A stretch of 64,000 bases of DNA from Leptospira abararensis (GTDB lineage: Bacteria > Spirochaetota > Leptospiria > Leptospirales > Leptospiraceae). The position numbers were made by a program, and so were the translations under genes. The notes under the pieces were generated by a model that saw only the letters and a list, made by a program, of their open reading frames with translations, was not told the DNA's origin and did no database searches. Positions 28,693 through 36,863 of this stretch are shown here, one piece after another (positions within the stretch are counted from its first letter, which is position 1; every line of letters begins with the position of its first letter). Location: assembly GCF_016918735.1 (NCBI RefSeq), contig NZ_JAFFPR010000027.1:278512-342511 (forward strand). The letters run 5' to 3'.

Positions 28693-29796
28693 TTAGTAAG
28701 GTGAATTACGAATTTCAGTAATCACTTGTGTGAAAAGGTTCAGACTTTTTGGATCATCAGGATTTATCGTTTGAAAAGCCATCATAGAATGGTCACAATC
28801 TGCTATATCAATTTGTTTGTAAGATAGATTTCCAAGCCTGGCGCTATTGCGAGGCACAATCCCATCTGACTGCGTAAAACCAGAGTTAGACAAAATCGTA
28901 CAACCAGTATTATAATATAATGTTTCCCCGTCATTACAACCACTCATCACACCGGCAAAACTAACAAACTTTCCATTTAAATTGAAGTTTAAGTAGGATT
29001 GATTGAGAATATCTAAAAGCAAATTTTCCGCTCCGGCCAAATAGGTTTGACCCGCTCCTTGGTTGGTATATCCCAACTCTGATCCTCCTTGAGTTCCCAC
29101 AAGATAACTTCCCAAATCATTCAAAAATGGATTACTTCCTAAAAAACTAGGAGAGGCAAAAGGAGATCCAAACTGGGGACTGGCGAGAGTAACCACCAAC
29201 CGAACAAAAGGAAGGGATCCTGTTTCATTGGTTAGGGCCACTCTTGTAACAAGTCCTCCCATCGAATGGGCAACAATGTACACTTGGTCTGAATCAGAAA
29301 AGTTAGAACGAAGAGTTCCATAAAATTGTTTACCGTTTACGAAAATACTATTGGATGTTCGGTAAGTATAGAGATACAAATCAAATTCATTGTTAGCGGA
29401 AGCTCTTCCTTCTTGGAAGTGAACTATTCCATTTGAAAAAGTATTCTTTATGTTCTGAATTTTTTTCTCATCGTTTGTGATCGGATCAGAATCTCTTTCC
29501 GCTGGATTCCAACCATGGATAAAAACTATTTTCTTTTTCCCTGATTTTGGAAAAAACTCAGAAGGGACAAATTGAGAATCAGAAAGGTTCCGGGAAAACC
29601 CAGGAAAAAAACCATATAGTCTTTGGTTAGGATTGGGAAGAAGTCCAAGTAGAGAGAGTAAAAGAGCCTCATCGTTTTTTTTGTCTTCTGATACAAATTC
29701 CTTTCTATAAAAATCGTAAATACAGGACTGGAATACAACGATACCAATAAGGATAAAAATAAAACTAACTAAAATCTTTCGCCTAACGCGAAGCAT
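28693..29796 (-). CDS. Lipase/esterase lipoprotein, alpha/beta hydrolase fold
   Basis: 367 residues if started at the ATG at 29796, preferred over 29829 because AGGA lies six bases upstream and a proper signal peptide follows, with lipobox VFQSC. The catalytic Ser is in VAHSMGG; the oxyanion segment is VFIHGWNP; a late His in DCDHSMM completes a plausible triad. It resembles triacylglycerol lipases and PGAP1-like esterases. The start lies inside the end of the rlmB-like gene (14-base overlap). Probably an envelope lipase acting on host or environmental lipids, which is inference. Confidence 0.85.
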   Translation of the reverse strand: MLRVRRKILVSFIFILIGIVVFQSCIYDFYRKEFVSEDKKNDEALLLSLLGLLPNPNQRLYGFFPGFSRNLSDSQFVPSEFFPKSGKKKIVFIHGWNPAERDSDPITNDEKKIQNIKNTFSNGIVHFQEGRASANNEFDLYLYTYRTSNSIFVNGKQFYGTLRSNFSDSDQVYIVAHSMGGLVTRVALTNETGSLPFVRLVVTLASPQFGSPFASPSFLGSNPFLNDLGSYLVGTQGGSELGYTNQGAGQTYLAGAENLLLDILNQSYLNFNLNGKFVSFAGVMSGCNDGETLYYNTGCTILSNSGFTQSDGIVPRNSARLGNLSYKQIDIADCDHSMMAFQTINPDDPKSLNLFTQVITEIRNSPY

Positions 29797-30556
29797 TTTG
29801 TATCCTGTCCAATGTAATACCGCAAGCAACTACAACATTAAGTGATGTCACCGAACCGAAAAGAGGAATCCTTGCCACATAATCTGCTTCTTCCAAAAGA
29901 AGACGTTTCACTCCTTCCCCTTCGTTTCCCATAATCACCGCCATATGCGAAGCTTCAGGTAAAGTTTCCCAAATGGTTTCTTCGCCTTCTTCATCTGTAG
30001 CAAGAATCCAATATTCATTTTTTTTGAGATACTCCATCCCATGCATCAGATTTGCTACTCGGTAAATCTGCAAATGATGGACGGCTCCTGCAGAAACTTT
30101 TTCAACAACAGGAGTAATGGGAGATGTATCACGATCAGACATTAACACGTGCTTCACGCCCATACACTCGGCAGTTCTTAGTATATTCCCAAGATTTCCT
30201 GGATCTTGGATTCTGTCCAAAATCAAAACAGGGCCTTCTCCGATCTTTACATTCTGTTTGAACTGTTCAAATCCAAGTGATAAAAAAGATTTTTGTTTGG
30301 TGCGAATGATTACATAACCTTGGTGGTTTTTATCAGAAGCAATCCTGTCAAGTTCCCTAGCAGATACTGTGGTAAATTTGACGGAGTTCGGGATGTACTG
30401 ACGAATTCTTTGTTTTTCTTCATTACCAAGGGAATCTTTTACAATGACTTCACGAATGGTTTTAATTCCGCGTTCGGGAGCCACTTGTTCCAATGACTCT
30501 AAAAATTCAAAAAAATTACGTTTTCCAAAAAGTATTTCTACTGGGCTTTTTTCCAT
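29783..30556 (-). CDS. rlmB: TrmH/SpoU-family RNA 2'-O-methyltransferase (RlmB-like)
   Basis: 257 residues. N-terminal substrate-binding domain (about 1-90), then a SPOUT methyltransferase with the three motifs: RIQDPGNLGNILRTAE, VIMGNEGEGV and IPLFGSVTSLNVVVA. The trefoil-knot fold uses S-adenosylmethionine to methylate a ribose in rRNA or tRNA. RlmB (23S G2251) is the likeliest identity by length and context with cysS, but TrmH-type activity on another nucleotide cannot be excluded. Overlaps cysS by 19 bases. Confidence 0.88.
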   Translation of the reverse strand: MEKSPVEILFGKRNFFEFLESLEQVAPERGIKTIREVIVKDSLGNEEKQRIRQYIPNSVKFTTVSARELDRIASDKNHQGYVIIRTKQKSFLSLGFEQFKQNVKIGEGPVLILDRIQDPGNLGNILRTAECMGVKHVLMSDRDTSPITPVVEKVSAGAVHHLQIYRVANLMHGMEYLKKNEYWILATDEEGEETIWETLPEASHMAVIMGNEGEGVKRLLLEEADYVARIPLFGSVTSLNVVVACGITLDRIQNASR

Positions 30557-31995
30557 GTGGTTATTCCTTCTTTTGTATCAGCGAGAAGGATTCCTTTTTC
30601 TTCCAACTCTTTACGAATTCTGTCGGCAGTAGAGAAATCTTTGTTTTGTTTAGCAGTTTTTCTTTGTTCAATTTGTTCCAAAATCCATTCTTCAGAAATA
30701 CCATCAAGAGTTTGGATCTTCTTTTTAAATTGAAAAACAGCAAAGAGTTCATTGATTTTATAAAAAAGTAGAATGGACTCTTTTAAAAATGCATCTTGAG
30801 TCGCATCTCCATTCGCATCCAAAAACTGATTCACAATGCGAACTAGTTCAAAAACAGAAGCTAGAGCTTTCGGAATATTCAAATCATCTGCGAGAGACCT
30901 TATAAATTCTAAGTTTAGATTTTGTAATTCAGGAACTGTAAAATTGAAGTTATCAAAATCTTCCGGAACTTGATCCCATAAATTACCAGCTGCTAAAACA
31001 CGATAAATGGCATTCTGAATCCGTTCCATTGCAATCTTTGATTCTTCTAGCTTAATAAGTGAAAAATTCAACTTACTTCTGTAATGCGCAGAAATCAAAT
31101 GGTAACGGATTGAATTCGGATCATATCCCTTTTCTAAAATATCGCGTAAGGTATAAAAATTTCCCTTACTTTTCGACATTTTTTCCCCATCGACCAATAA
31201 GTGTTCGCAATGGAGCCAGGTTCCGACAAACTCTTCTTCAGGATAAGCACCCGTAGAAATTGCCATTTCATTTTCATGGTGAGGGAAGAGGAGGTCAATG
31301 CCACCGGTATGTATATCTACGCCAGATCCATAAACCTTTCGTATCATAGCTGAACATTCTAAATGCCAACCTGGTCGACCTTTCCCAAGTTTTGTATGCC
31401 AGCATTTTTCCTCTTCGGTCTTTTGATTTTTCCAGAGGACGAAGTCTCTGACGTCATCCTTTTCATATTCATCAGCATCGTAACGCACACCCGATTTCAT
31501 GCCAGCAACATCAATTTTTGATAATATACCGTATTGCTTAAAATTTTGTATCGAAAAGTATATATTTCCTTCCTTTTCATATGCTAACCCGTTTGTTTTT
31601 AACGGTTCAATGAAATCAACCATATCCTCAATCGATTCGGTTGCTTTAGGATAGTGCTCCAACTTTTGCACATGCAAAGTCTCTAAATCTTTAAAAAAAG
31701 CTTCGGTCCAAGGTTTTGTGAATTCTTCTACACTGACTTTTCGTTTGATCGATTCGTTAATGATTTTGTCATCGATGTCAGTGATATTCATCGATTGATT
31801 TAACTTATAACCACCTAACAAAAGAGAACGACGAAGAACATCGACAAACAAAAAGGAACGAATGTTACCAATATGGGCAAAGTTATAAACCGTAGGCCCG
31901 CAGGAGTAAATCGTTACATTGGTTGGGTCTTTGGGTAAGAAGGGTTCTTTTTTTCCTGATTTAGAATTCTGAAATACAAAGGGAACTAAACTCAT
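30538..31995 (-). CDS. cysS: Cysteinyl-tRNA synthetase
   Basis: 485 residues, class I synthetase. The HIGH motif is HIGN in NFAHIGNIRSF, KMSKS is in DGEKMSKSKGN, and zinc ligands are the Cys of SCGPTVY, the Cys of HLECSAM and the His/Glu of HHENE. The DALR-type anticodon region and small C-terminal domain are present, so the protein is complete. Part of an overlapping minus-strand unit: the esterase gene upstream overlaps by four bases and rlmB downstream by 19. Confidence 0.97.
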   Translation of the reverse strand: MSLVPFVFQNSKSGKKEPFLPKDPTNVTIYSCGPTVYNFAHIGNIRSFLFVDVLRRSLLLGGYKLNQSMNITDIDDKIINESIKRKVSVEEFTKPWTEAFFKDLETLHVQKLEHYPKATESIEDMVDFIEPLKTNGLAYEKEGNIYFSIQNFKQYGILSKIDVAGMKSGVRYDADEYEKDDVRDFVLWKNQKTEEEKCWHTKLGKGRPGWHLECSAMIRKVYGSGVDIHTGGIDLLFPHHENEMAISTGAYPEEEFVGTWLHCEHLLVDGEKMSKSKGNFYTLRDILEKGYDPNSIRYHLISAHYRSKLNFSLIKLEESKIAMERIQNAIYRVLAAGNLWDQVPEDFDNFNFTVPELQNLNLEFIRSLADDLNIPKALASVFELVRIVNQFLDANGDATQDAFLKESILLFYKINELFAVFQFKKKIQTLDGISEEWILEQIEQRKTAKQNKDFSTADRIRKELEEKGILLADTKEGITTWKKAQ

Positions 31996-32960
31996 AGGGC
32001 AAATATTTCTTTTACAAATTCTAAGTTTGCTTGGGGTTGTTTGTCTTTCCCGGCTTCATTTCCTTCCGTTGGATAAAGCTGCATTCGTTTATCACAATTC
32101 ATATGGTTAAACAATGCAAACGTGGATTTTGGATGAGAGATCACATCTTCCATTCCACAAGAAACAAGGGCTGGAATTTTTATTTTTTTTGCAAAGTTGA
32201 GTGCATCAAAATAAGCCAATTCCTTTTTATAATCAATTTTTTTGGTGGCTCTTTTTTCTAAAAAGGGTGTGAGTTCCCGAACCCATGGATTTCCTTTTAA
32301 AGAAATTTGATCTTTATCAATATAACAGAAAGAAGGTGTCTCCAAAATCAAACCTTTGATTCGATCAGAGTAGGCAGCGCCAAATACAGAAAGAGCAGAG
32401 CCAAGGGACTTTCCATGCAAAATAATCTGATCCCCATCAATCCCGTCGGTTAAACGTAAAAATTCAATCGTTCGGATCACATCCAAATAGAGTTTACGCA
32501 TATAGAACTCTTCTTTTTGGTCGAGACCATGCGCAAAATAATTCGGAGTCCAACCAATAGGAGCTTTTCCAGTAGTAGGATCTATGGGTGCATGGATCAT
32601 TTCATCCCCATGTCCTCGTAAGGTGATATGAAGTTGAGCTACCCCTAAATCGGAATATCCTTTTTGAATCTCTTCAGGAATGGCCAAATAATCATGAAAA
32701 TAAACTACAACTGGCCTGTTTCCCCTTTTTCTTGGAATGGCAAGTTTTCCATGTAACACATGATTGTCGATACTTTGAAAACTAACATCATTTAGTGATT
32801 CCCAAATAAATGACCCTTTCAAAACCGTTTTGTAAGTAGCTTTGATAGGAACTTTTTTTAATACAGAAATCCCTTCTTTCCAAAAACTATCCAAATCTGT
32901 AGGAGGATCTAGTTTGGGAACAGTCTGGAAACATTCGTCAAAACTAACGGTTTGAGGCAT
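31992..32960 (-). CDS. Acetyl-xylan-esterase-like alpha/beta hydrolase
   Basis: 322 residues, cytoplasmic (no signal). The N-terminal pattern TDLDSFWKEG and FHDYLAIPEE, then the nucleophile elbow LHGKSLGSALS, match the AXE1/cephalosporin-C deacetylase family; an Asp in CGMEDVISHP and a late His/Glu region (TEGNEAG) would complete the site, although the usual His in this last block reads Asn/Glu. That substitution leaves activity open. It sits between folD and cysS, overlapping both (17 and 4 bases). Confidence 0.82.
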   Translation of the reverse strand: MPQTVSFDECFQTVPKLDPPTDLDSFWKEGISVLKKVPIKATYKTVLKGSFIWESLNDVSFQSIDNHVLHGKLAIPRKRGNRPVVVYFHDYLAIPEEIQKGYSDLGVAQLHITLRGHGDEMIHAPIDPTTGKAPIGWTPNYFAHGLDQKEEFYMRKLYLDVIRTIEFLRLTDGIDGDQIILHGKSLGSALSVFGAAYSDRIKGLILETPSFCYIDKDQISLKGNPWVRELTPFLEKRATKKIDYKKELAYFDALNFAKKIKIPALVSCGMEDVISHPKSTFALFNHMNCDKRMQLYPTEGNEAGKDKQPQANLEFVKEIFAL

Positions 32961-33819
32961 GAGAATCCAACTTAGGGGAAAACTGATTTAAAAAACTATA
33001 CATAGTTTGCAGTAAAAGGACAGAAATGGTCATAGGTCCAACACCTCCAGGAACGGGAGTGTAATAAGATGCTTTATCCTTAGCTTTCGAGATTTCAATG
33101 TCGCCCACATTACCAACGTTATAGCCTGCATCTAAAATAACAGCACCATCTTTAATCCAATCTGCCTTGATAAACTCAGGTTTTCCAACAGCACCGACCA
33201 CAATGTCCGCTTGTTTTACAAGTTCAGGGAGATTCTGGGTTTTCGAATGGCAAAGAGTGACAGTGGCATTTAGGTTCGTGAGCATAATCGCCATGGGTTT
33301 TCCAAGAATAGGAGACCTTCCCACGACTACTGCATGTTTACCCAAAACATCGATTCCATATTCCTGAAGCAAAAGAACCATTCCGTACGGAGTGCACGGA
33401 TAATAAGCTTCGCTATTCATTGATAGTTTCCCAAAAGAAATGGTTGTGACACCATCCACATCCTTCTCCAAGGCAATTTCATCAAAACACAAACGTTCGT
33501 CGATTTGGTGAGGGACCGGGTGTTGCAAAAGAATTCCATTGACGGAAGTGTCGGCATTCAGTTTTTTAATTTCGGCTAATAGTTCTTCGGTGGTCGTTTC
33601 TTCTTTTAGTCGCACATAACGTGAACCCATACCCACTTTTTCACAGGCCTTTACCTTCATATTCACATAGGTTTCGGAAGCGGGATTGTTACCGACAAGG
33701 ATGGTGGCAAGAGTAGGGATTCCCTTACCCTCGGATTTAGCTTTCGCTAATGTTTCTGCGATTCGATTTCGAATTTTTTCGGAAATCGCTTTACCGTCTA
33801 ATAGGATGCTAGATTTCAT
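32944..33819 (-). CDS. folD: Methylenetetrahydrofolate dehydrogenase/cyclohydrolase
   Basis: 291 residues. FolD signatures are present: YVNMKVKACEKVGM with the catalytic Lys, ILLQHPVPHQ, KDVDGVT, and the NADP-binding VVGRSPILGKPMA followed by TVTLCHSKT; the C-terminal PVPGGVGPMT is also there. It interconverts methylene-, methenyl- and formyl-tetrahydrofolate in one-carbon metabolism. First gene of the folD-esterase-cysS-rlmB-lipase unit, divergent from asnS across 55 bases. Confidence 0.97.
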   Translation of the reverse strand: MKSSILLDGKAISEKIRNRIAETLAKAKSEGKGIPTLATILVGNNPASETYVNMKVKACEKVGMGSRYVRLKEETTTEELLAEIKKLNADTSVNGILLQHPVPHQIDERLCFDEIALEKDVDGVTTISFGKLSMNSEAYYPCTPYGMVLLLQEYGIDVLGKHAVVVGRSPILGKPMAIMLTNLNATVTLCHSKTQNLPELVKQADIVVGAVGKPEFIKADWIKDGAVILDAGYNVGNVGDIEISKAKDKASYYTPVPGGVGPMTISVLLLQTMYSFLNQFSPKLDSHASNR

Positions 33820-33874
33820 TCTGTAAGTTCAAAATTTCAGAGAAAATTGAACTGGCAAACAGAAAAAACCATCC

Positions 33875-35179
33875 ATGACTCCAAGTTTAGATCCATCAAA
33901 ATCCAATTCCCCTAATCCGGCTTCCACACATAGTTTTCAAGGTTGGGTCCAAGGACTCCGAGGAAACAATCACGTCCAGTTCCTGCAACTGCGTACCGAG
34001 GGAAAGATTTTCCAAGTGGTGGCCGAAAAAGAATTTTTGGGGGAGGAGATCTTCAAACAGGTCAAAGCCCTACCGCAAGAAACCTCTTTAGTGGTTCACG
34101 GGGTTTTACACGAAAATCCCAAGGCACCAGGAGGGCAGGAACTCTTCCTGCACTCTCTTTCTCTTGTGGGTGAGTCGAATCAGTATCCCATCACACCCAA
34201 AGAACATGGACCTGACTTTTTACACAACCACAGGCATCTATGGTTACGATCCAAACGCCAACTTGCCATCCAGAGGGTTCGTTCTGAATTGTCCTTTGCC
34301 ATTCGTGAATTCTTTCGTAATGATGGATATACCCTCATCGACACTCCCATCCTGACTGGCTCCATTGGAGAATCAGCCGGAACCTTATTTTCCACAGAAT
34401 ACTTTGACCTAGGCCAAGCTTACTTGGCCCAAACTGGACAACTTTACTTGGAAACAGCTGCTTTCGCTCATTCCAAGGTCTATTGTTTTGGCCCCACATT
34501 CCGTGCGGAAAAAAGTAAAACCAGACGCCACCTTACCGAATTTTGGATGTTGGAAGCGGAAACTGCCTTCCTCGGACAAGACGGAAATTTAGACTTACAG
34601 GAACGATTTGTGAAGGCCGTACTTCGCACTACCATCGAACGAACCCAAGAAGATTTAAAAGCCCTGGACCGCGATCCAACACCTCTCCTAGAACAACTCG
34701 CCAAACCCTTCCCAAGGGTAGATTACGGAGAAGCGATCCAAATTTTGCAAACCGCCGGAGAAGAAATCGCTTGGGGCGAGGACATCAATTCCGATAGGGA
34801 ACAAATCCTCACCACTCATTTTGGTACTGCCATTTTTATCCAAAATTTCCCAAGAGCCATAAAAGCCTTTTATATGAAACAAAATCCCGCCGACGACAAG
34901 ACAGTTCTTTCTGCGGACCTCATCGCTCCCGATGGAATTGGGGAGATCATCGGTGGCTCCGAAAGGGAGGAATCTTACGAGAAAATTGTAGAACGATTGA
35001 AAGAAGAAGGCCTTCCTCCGGAAGATTATTCCTGGTATTTGGACCTTCGAAAGTATGGCTCAGTTCCTCATGCTGGTTTTGGAATGGGACTCGAACGAGT
35101 GATTGCTTGGATTTGTGGTTTGTCCCACATTCGGGAGTGTATTCCTTTCCCAAGGATGATTTACAGGCTCAGCCCTTAA
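33875..35179 (+). CDS. asnS: Asparaginyl-tRNA synthetase
   Basis: 434 residues, class IIb synthetase. An OB-fold anticodon domain (about 20-105, GWVQGLRGNNHVQF) precedes the catalytic core with motif 2 FRAEKSKTRRHLTEFWMLE and motif 3 GFGMGLERVIAW. The TRRHLTEF block and GGSEREE are characteristic of AsnRS rather than AspRS. Its presence, together with gatC/gatA, implies direct charging of tRNA(Asn). A short Ser/Pro/Asn-rich N-terminal tail precedes the OB fold. Confidence 0.95.
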   Translation: MTPSLDPSKSNSPNPASTHSFQGWVQGLRGNNHVQFLQLRTEGKIFQVVAEKEFLGEEIFKQVKALPQETSLVVHGVLHENPKAPGGQELFLHSLSLVGESNQYPITPKEHGPDFLHNHRHLWLRSKRQLAIQRVRSELSFAIREFFRNDGYTLIDTPILTGSIGESAGTLFSTEYFDLGQAYLAQTGQLYLETAAFAHSKVYCFGPTFRAEKSKTRRHLTEFWMLEAETAFLGQDGNLDLQERFVKAVLRTTIERTQEDLKALDRDPTPLLEQLAKPFPRVDYGEAIQILQTAGEEIAWGEDINSDREQILTTHFGTAIFIQNFPRAIKAFYMKQNPADDKTVLSADLIAPDGIGEIIGGSEREESYEKIVERLKEEGLPPEDYSWYLDLRKYGSVPHAGFGMGLERVIAWICGLSHIRECIPFPRMIYRLSP

Positions 35180-35237
35180 TTTTTCGTATGGGAAATTTAA
35201 CTTGCGGCCGATCTTTTTAGGGAAAGAGAGGTACCTT

Positions 35238-36041
35238 ATGGCACAACAAGCAACCCAAGTTTTAAACACATCCGTCGAACAAGAAGCTTGGGATTTATAT
35301 GAGGTAGGATCAAACGAAGACGTCGTGGTCCTTGCCAAACGCCATCCCGAGAACTTTTATATCCAACATCTTGGTTATTTAGCCTTGTATGAACTTACCG
35401 GAAGAGGAACCATCTCCGCTCCTAAAGGAATTTCAAGTCTTGCTCCCTTAGTTGATGCAATCCAAAACTTTGAAATTGGAAAAACGACGGATGCTTATAA
35501 TAGCCTAAATCTATATTTCAAAACCCAAACAAATCCTCTTTGTTTTTCTATCATTCAAACTGCGATCAAAATCTACTTTCGACAAGAAGCCTATGAAGAT
35601 GCGAAATCCATTATTACTAGGTATAAAAAACAATGGAATGATAACTCCTTTGTCAAAGAAGAACTGATTTGTACATATTATCTAAAACGATATGATGAAG
35701 TGATCAAAGTTTTCCGGGACAATATGAAATTGTTAAACGATTCCGATATCCATAAACTTGTGGGTATGGCACTTCTATTTTTGGATCGTCACAAAGAAGC
35801 CAATTTGATTTTTGAAAACATTCCAAACAAATTGAATCTTCCTAGTTTTGAAGAAAAAAGGAAAATGTATGATTCCGTTTATAAAAAGATTTCTGAACTA
35901 GAAGCAAAATCAAACTCCCTAAATCACAAAGACTTAGAGGATATGGGTTTTGCTTATCTCTTTCATGGTGATTATACAAAAGCAGAAAAGATGTTTTTAT
36001 CTCTTACCGAGAAACTAAAATCAAAACTCTGCAGCGTGTAA
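35238..36041 (+). CDS. Helical-repeat (TPR-like) hypothetical protein
   Basis: 267 residues from the ATG at 35238, chosen over 35202 because AGAGAGG lies just upstream. No signal or membrane segment. The protein is nearly all helical with TPR-like pairs (for example IQNFEIGKTTDAYNSLNLYF, FRQEAYEDAKSIITRYK and FLFHGDYTKAEKMF-type blocks near the end). Probably an adaptor; no catalytic motif seen. The last 38 bases overlap the 3' end of the convergent LPP20-like gene. Confidence 0.78.
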   Translation: MAQQATQVLNTSVEQEAWDLYEVGSNEDVVVLAKRHPENFYIQHLGYLALYELTGRGTISAPKGISSLAPLVDAIQNFEIGKTTDAYNSLNLYFKTQTNPLCFSIIQTAIKIYFRQEAYEDAKSIITRYKKQWNDNSFVKEELICTYYLKRYDEVIKVFRDNMKLLNDSDIHKLVGMALLFLDRHKEANLIFENIPNKLNLPSFEEKRKMYDSVYKKISELEAKSNSLNHKDLEDMGFAYLFHGDYTKAEKMFLSLTEKLKSKLCSV

Positions 36042-36861
36042 GGTTTTTCCTTGTTTCGGGGTGGCTTAAGAACTTAGCCGCCTCGTCTGTCGGGATGATT
36101 AGATCCGTTTGGTTTTTTCCTGCCAATCCCAGTGCCAAAACAAAGTAGGGATTTTTTCCTACTTTCGCTTCTGTCCCTTTTCCAGTTTGTTCTTCCCTGT
36201 ATACAATGTATCCCGTTTCAATCGCATAGGCTTCTTTCACATAGAGCGGCGAATAAATATCAAGCCCACGATCGGTTTGTATTTTTGGAAACAAGGCTCG
36301 TTTTAGATTCAGATGGCGGGCATCAACAACTAAGCCAGAAAACTCTACAGGCACCACTTCTTCACTGAACTCAGGAACAGACTCTGTTCCATATTCAACG
36401 GGAAGATGAGAGAGGATTCCCTCTTTTCCTTTGAGCGGTAAACTCGCCTTTGCTTCCAAAACATTCTTCACAAACTGAAAATCATACTCTTCTTTTTCTG
36501 ATCCAATGTAGGAATTCAAACGTAACCTTGCTTGTTGATTCACTTGTGTGTATTCATACACCGTATAATCAGCGTTAAAAAGGATGGATTCTAATCTTTG
36601 ACTTAAGCGCACTCGTAGTTTTTCACGAGCTTTTTTTCTAGCCATAGAATGGGCTTTGCCCTGGCTTGTTGCGGTATTTTTTCCAGAGAACTCCGGATCC
36701 TCTTCATCAAAAACAATTTTGGGAATGGTCTCTTTCACAGAAGAGGAAACAAAAAGATCTGTCCAGTTGACAATGGATGTATAAATATCCTTATCCTCAA
36801 CGGGTTTTGACCCAAGAGAAACTGAAAGTAGAAAAACCAACAGAAGATAGATTCGTTTCAT
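36004..36861 (-). CDS. LPP20-like secreted protein
   Basis: 285 residues. Signal peptide about 1-18 without a lipobox Cys. A helical segment rich in Lys/Arg/Ala (ARKKAREKLRVRLSQRLE) precedes a block EFSGLVVDARHLNLKRALFPKI, which resembles the LPP20/FlgP-like pattern (GLVVDARGLG..PAL.P.I). LPP20-type proteins are envelope proteins of unclear role, some tied to motility structures. It starts two bases after the DinG-like stop and ends in a 38-base convergent overlap. Confidence 0.72.
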   Translation of the reverse strand: MKRIYLLLVFLLSVSLGSKPVEDKDIYTSIVNWTDLFVSSSVKETIPKIVFDEEDPEFSGKNTATSQGKAHSMARKKAREKLRVRLSQRLESILFNADYTVYEYTQVNQQARLRLNSYIGSEKEEYDFQFVKNVLEAKASLPLKGKEGILSHLPVEYGTESVPEFSEEVVPVEFSGLVVDARHLNLKRALFPKIQTDRGLDIYSPLYVKEAYAIETGYIVYREEQTGKGTEAKVGKNPYFVLALGLAGKNQTDLIIPTDEAAKFLSHPETRKNLTRCRVLILVSR

Positions 36862-36863
36862 AG

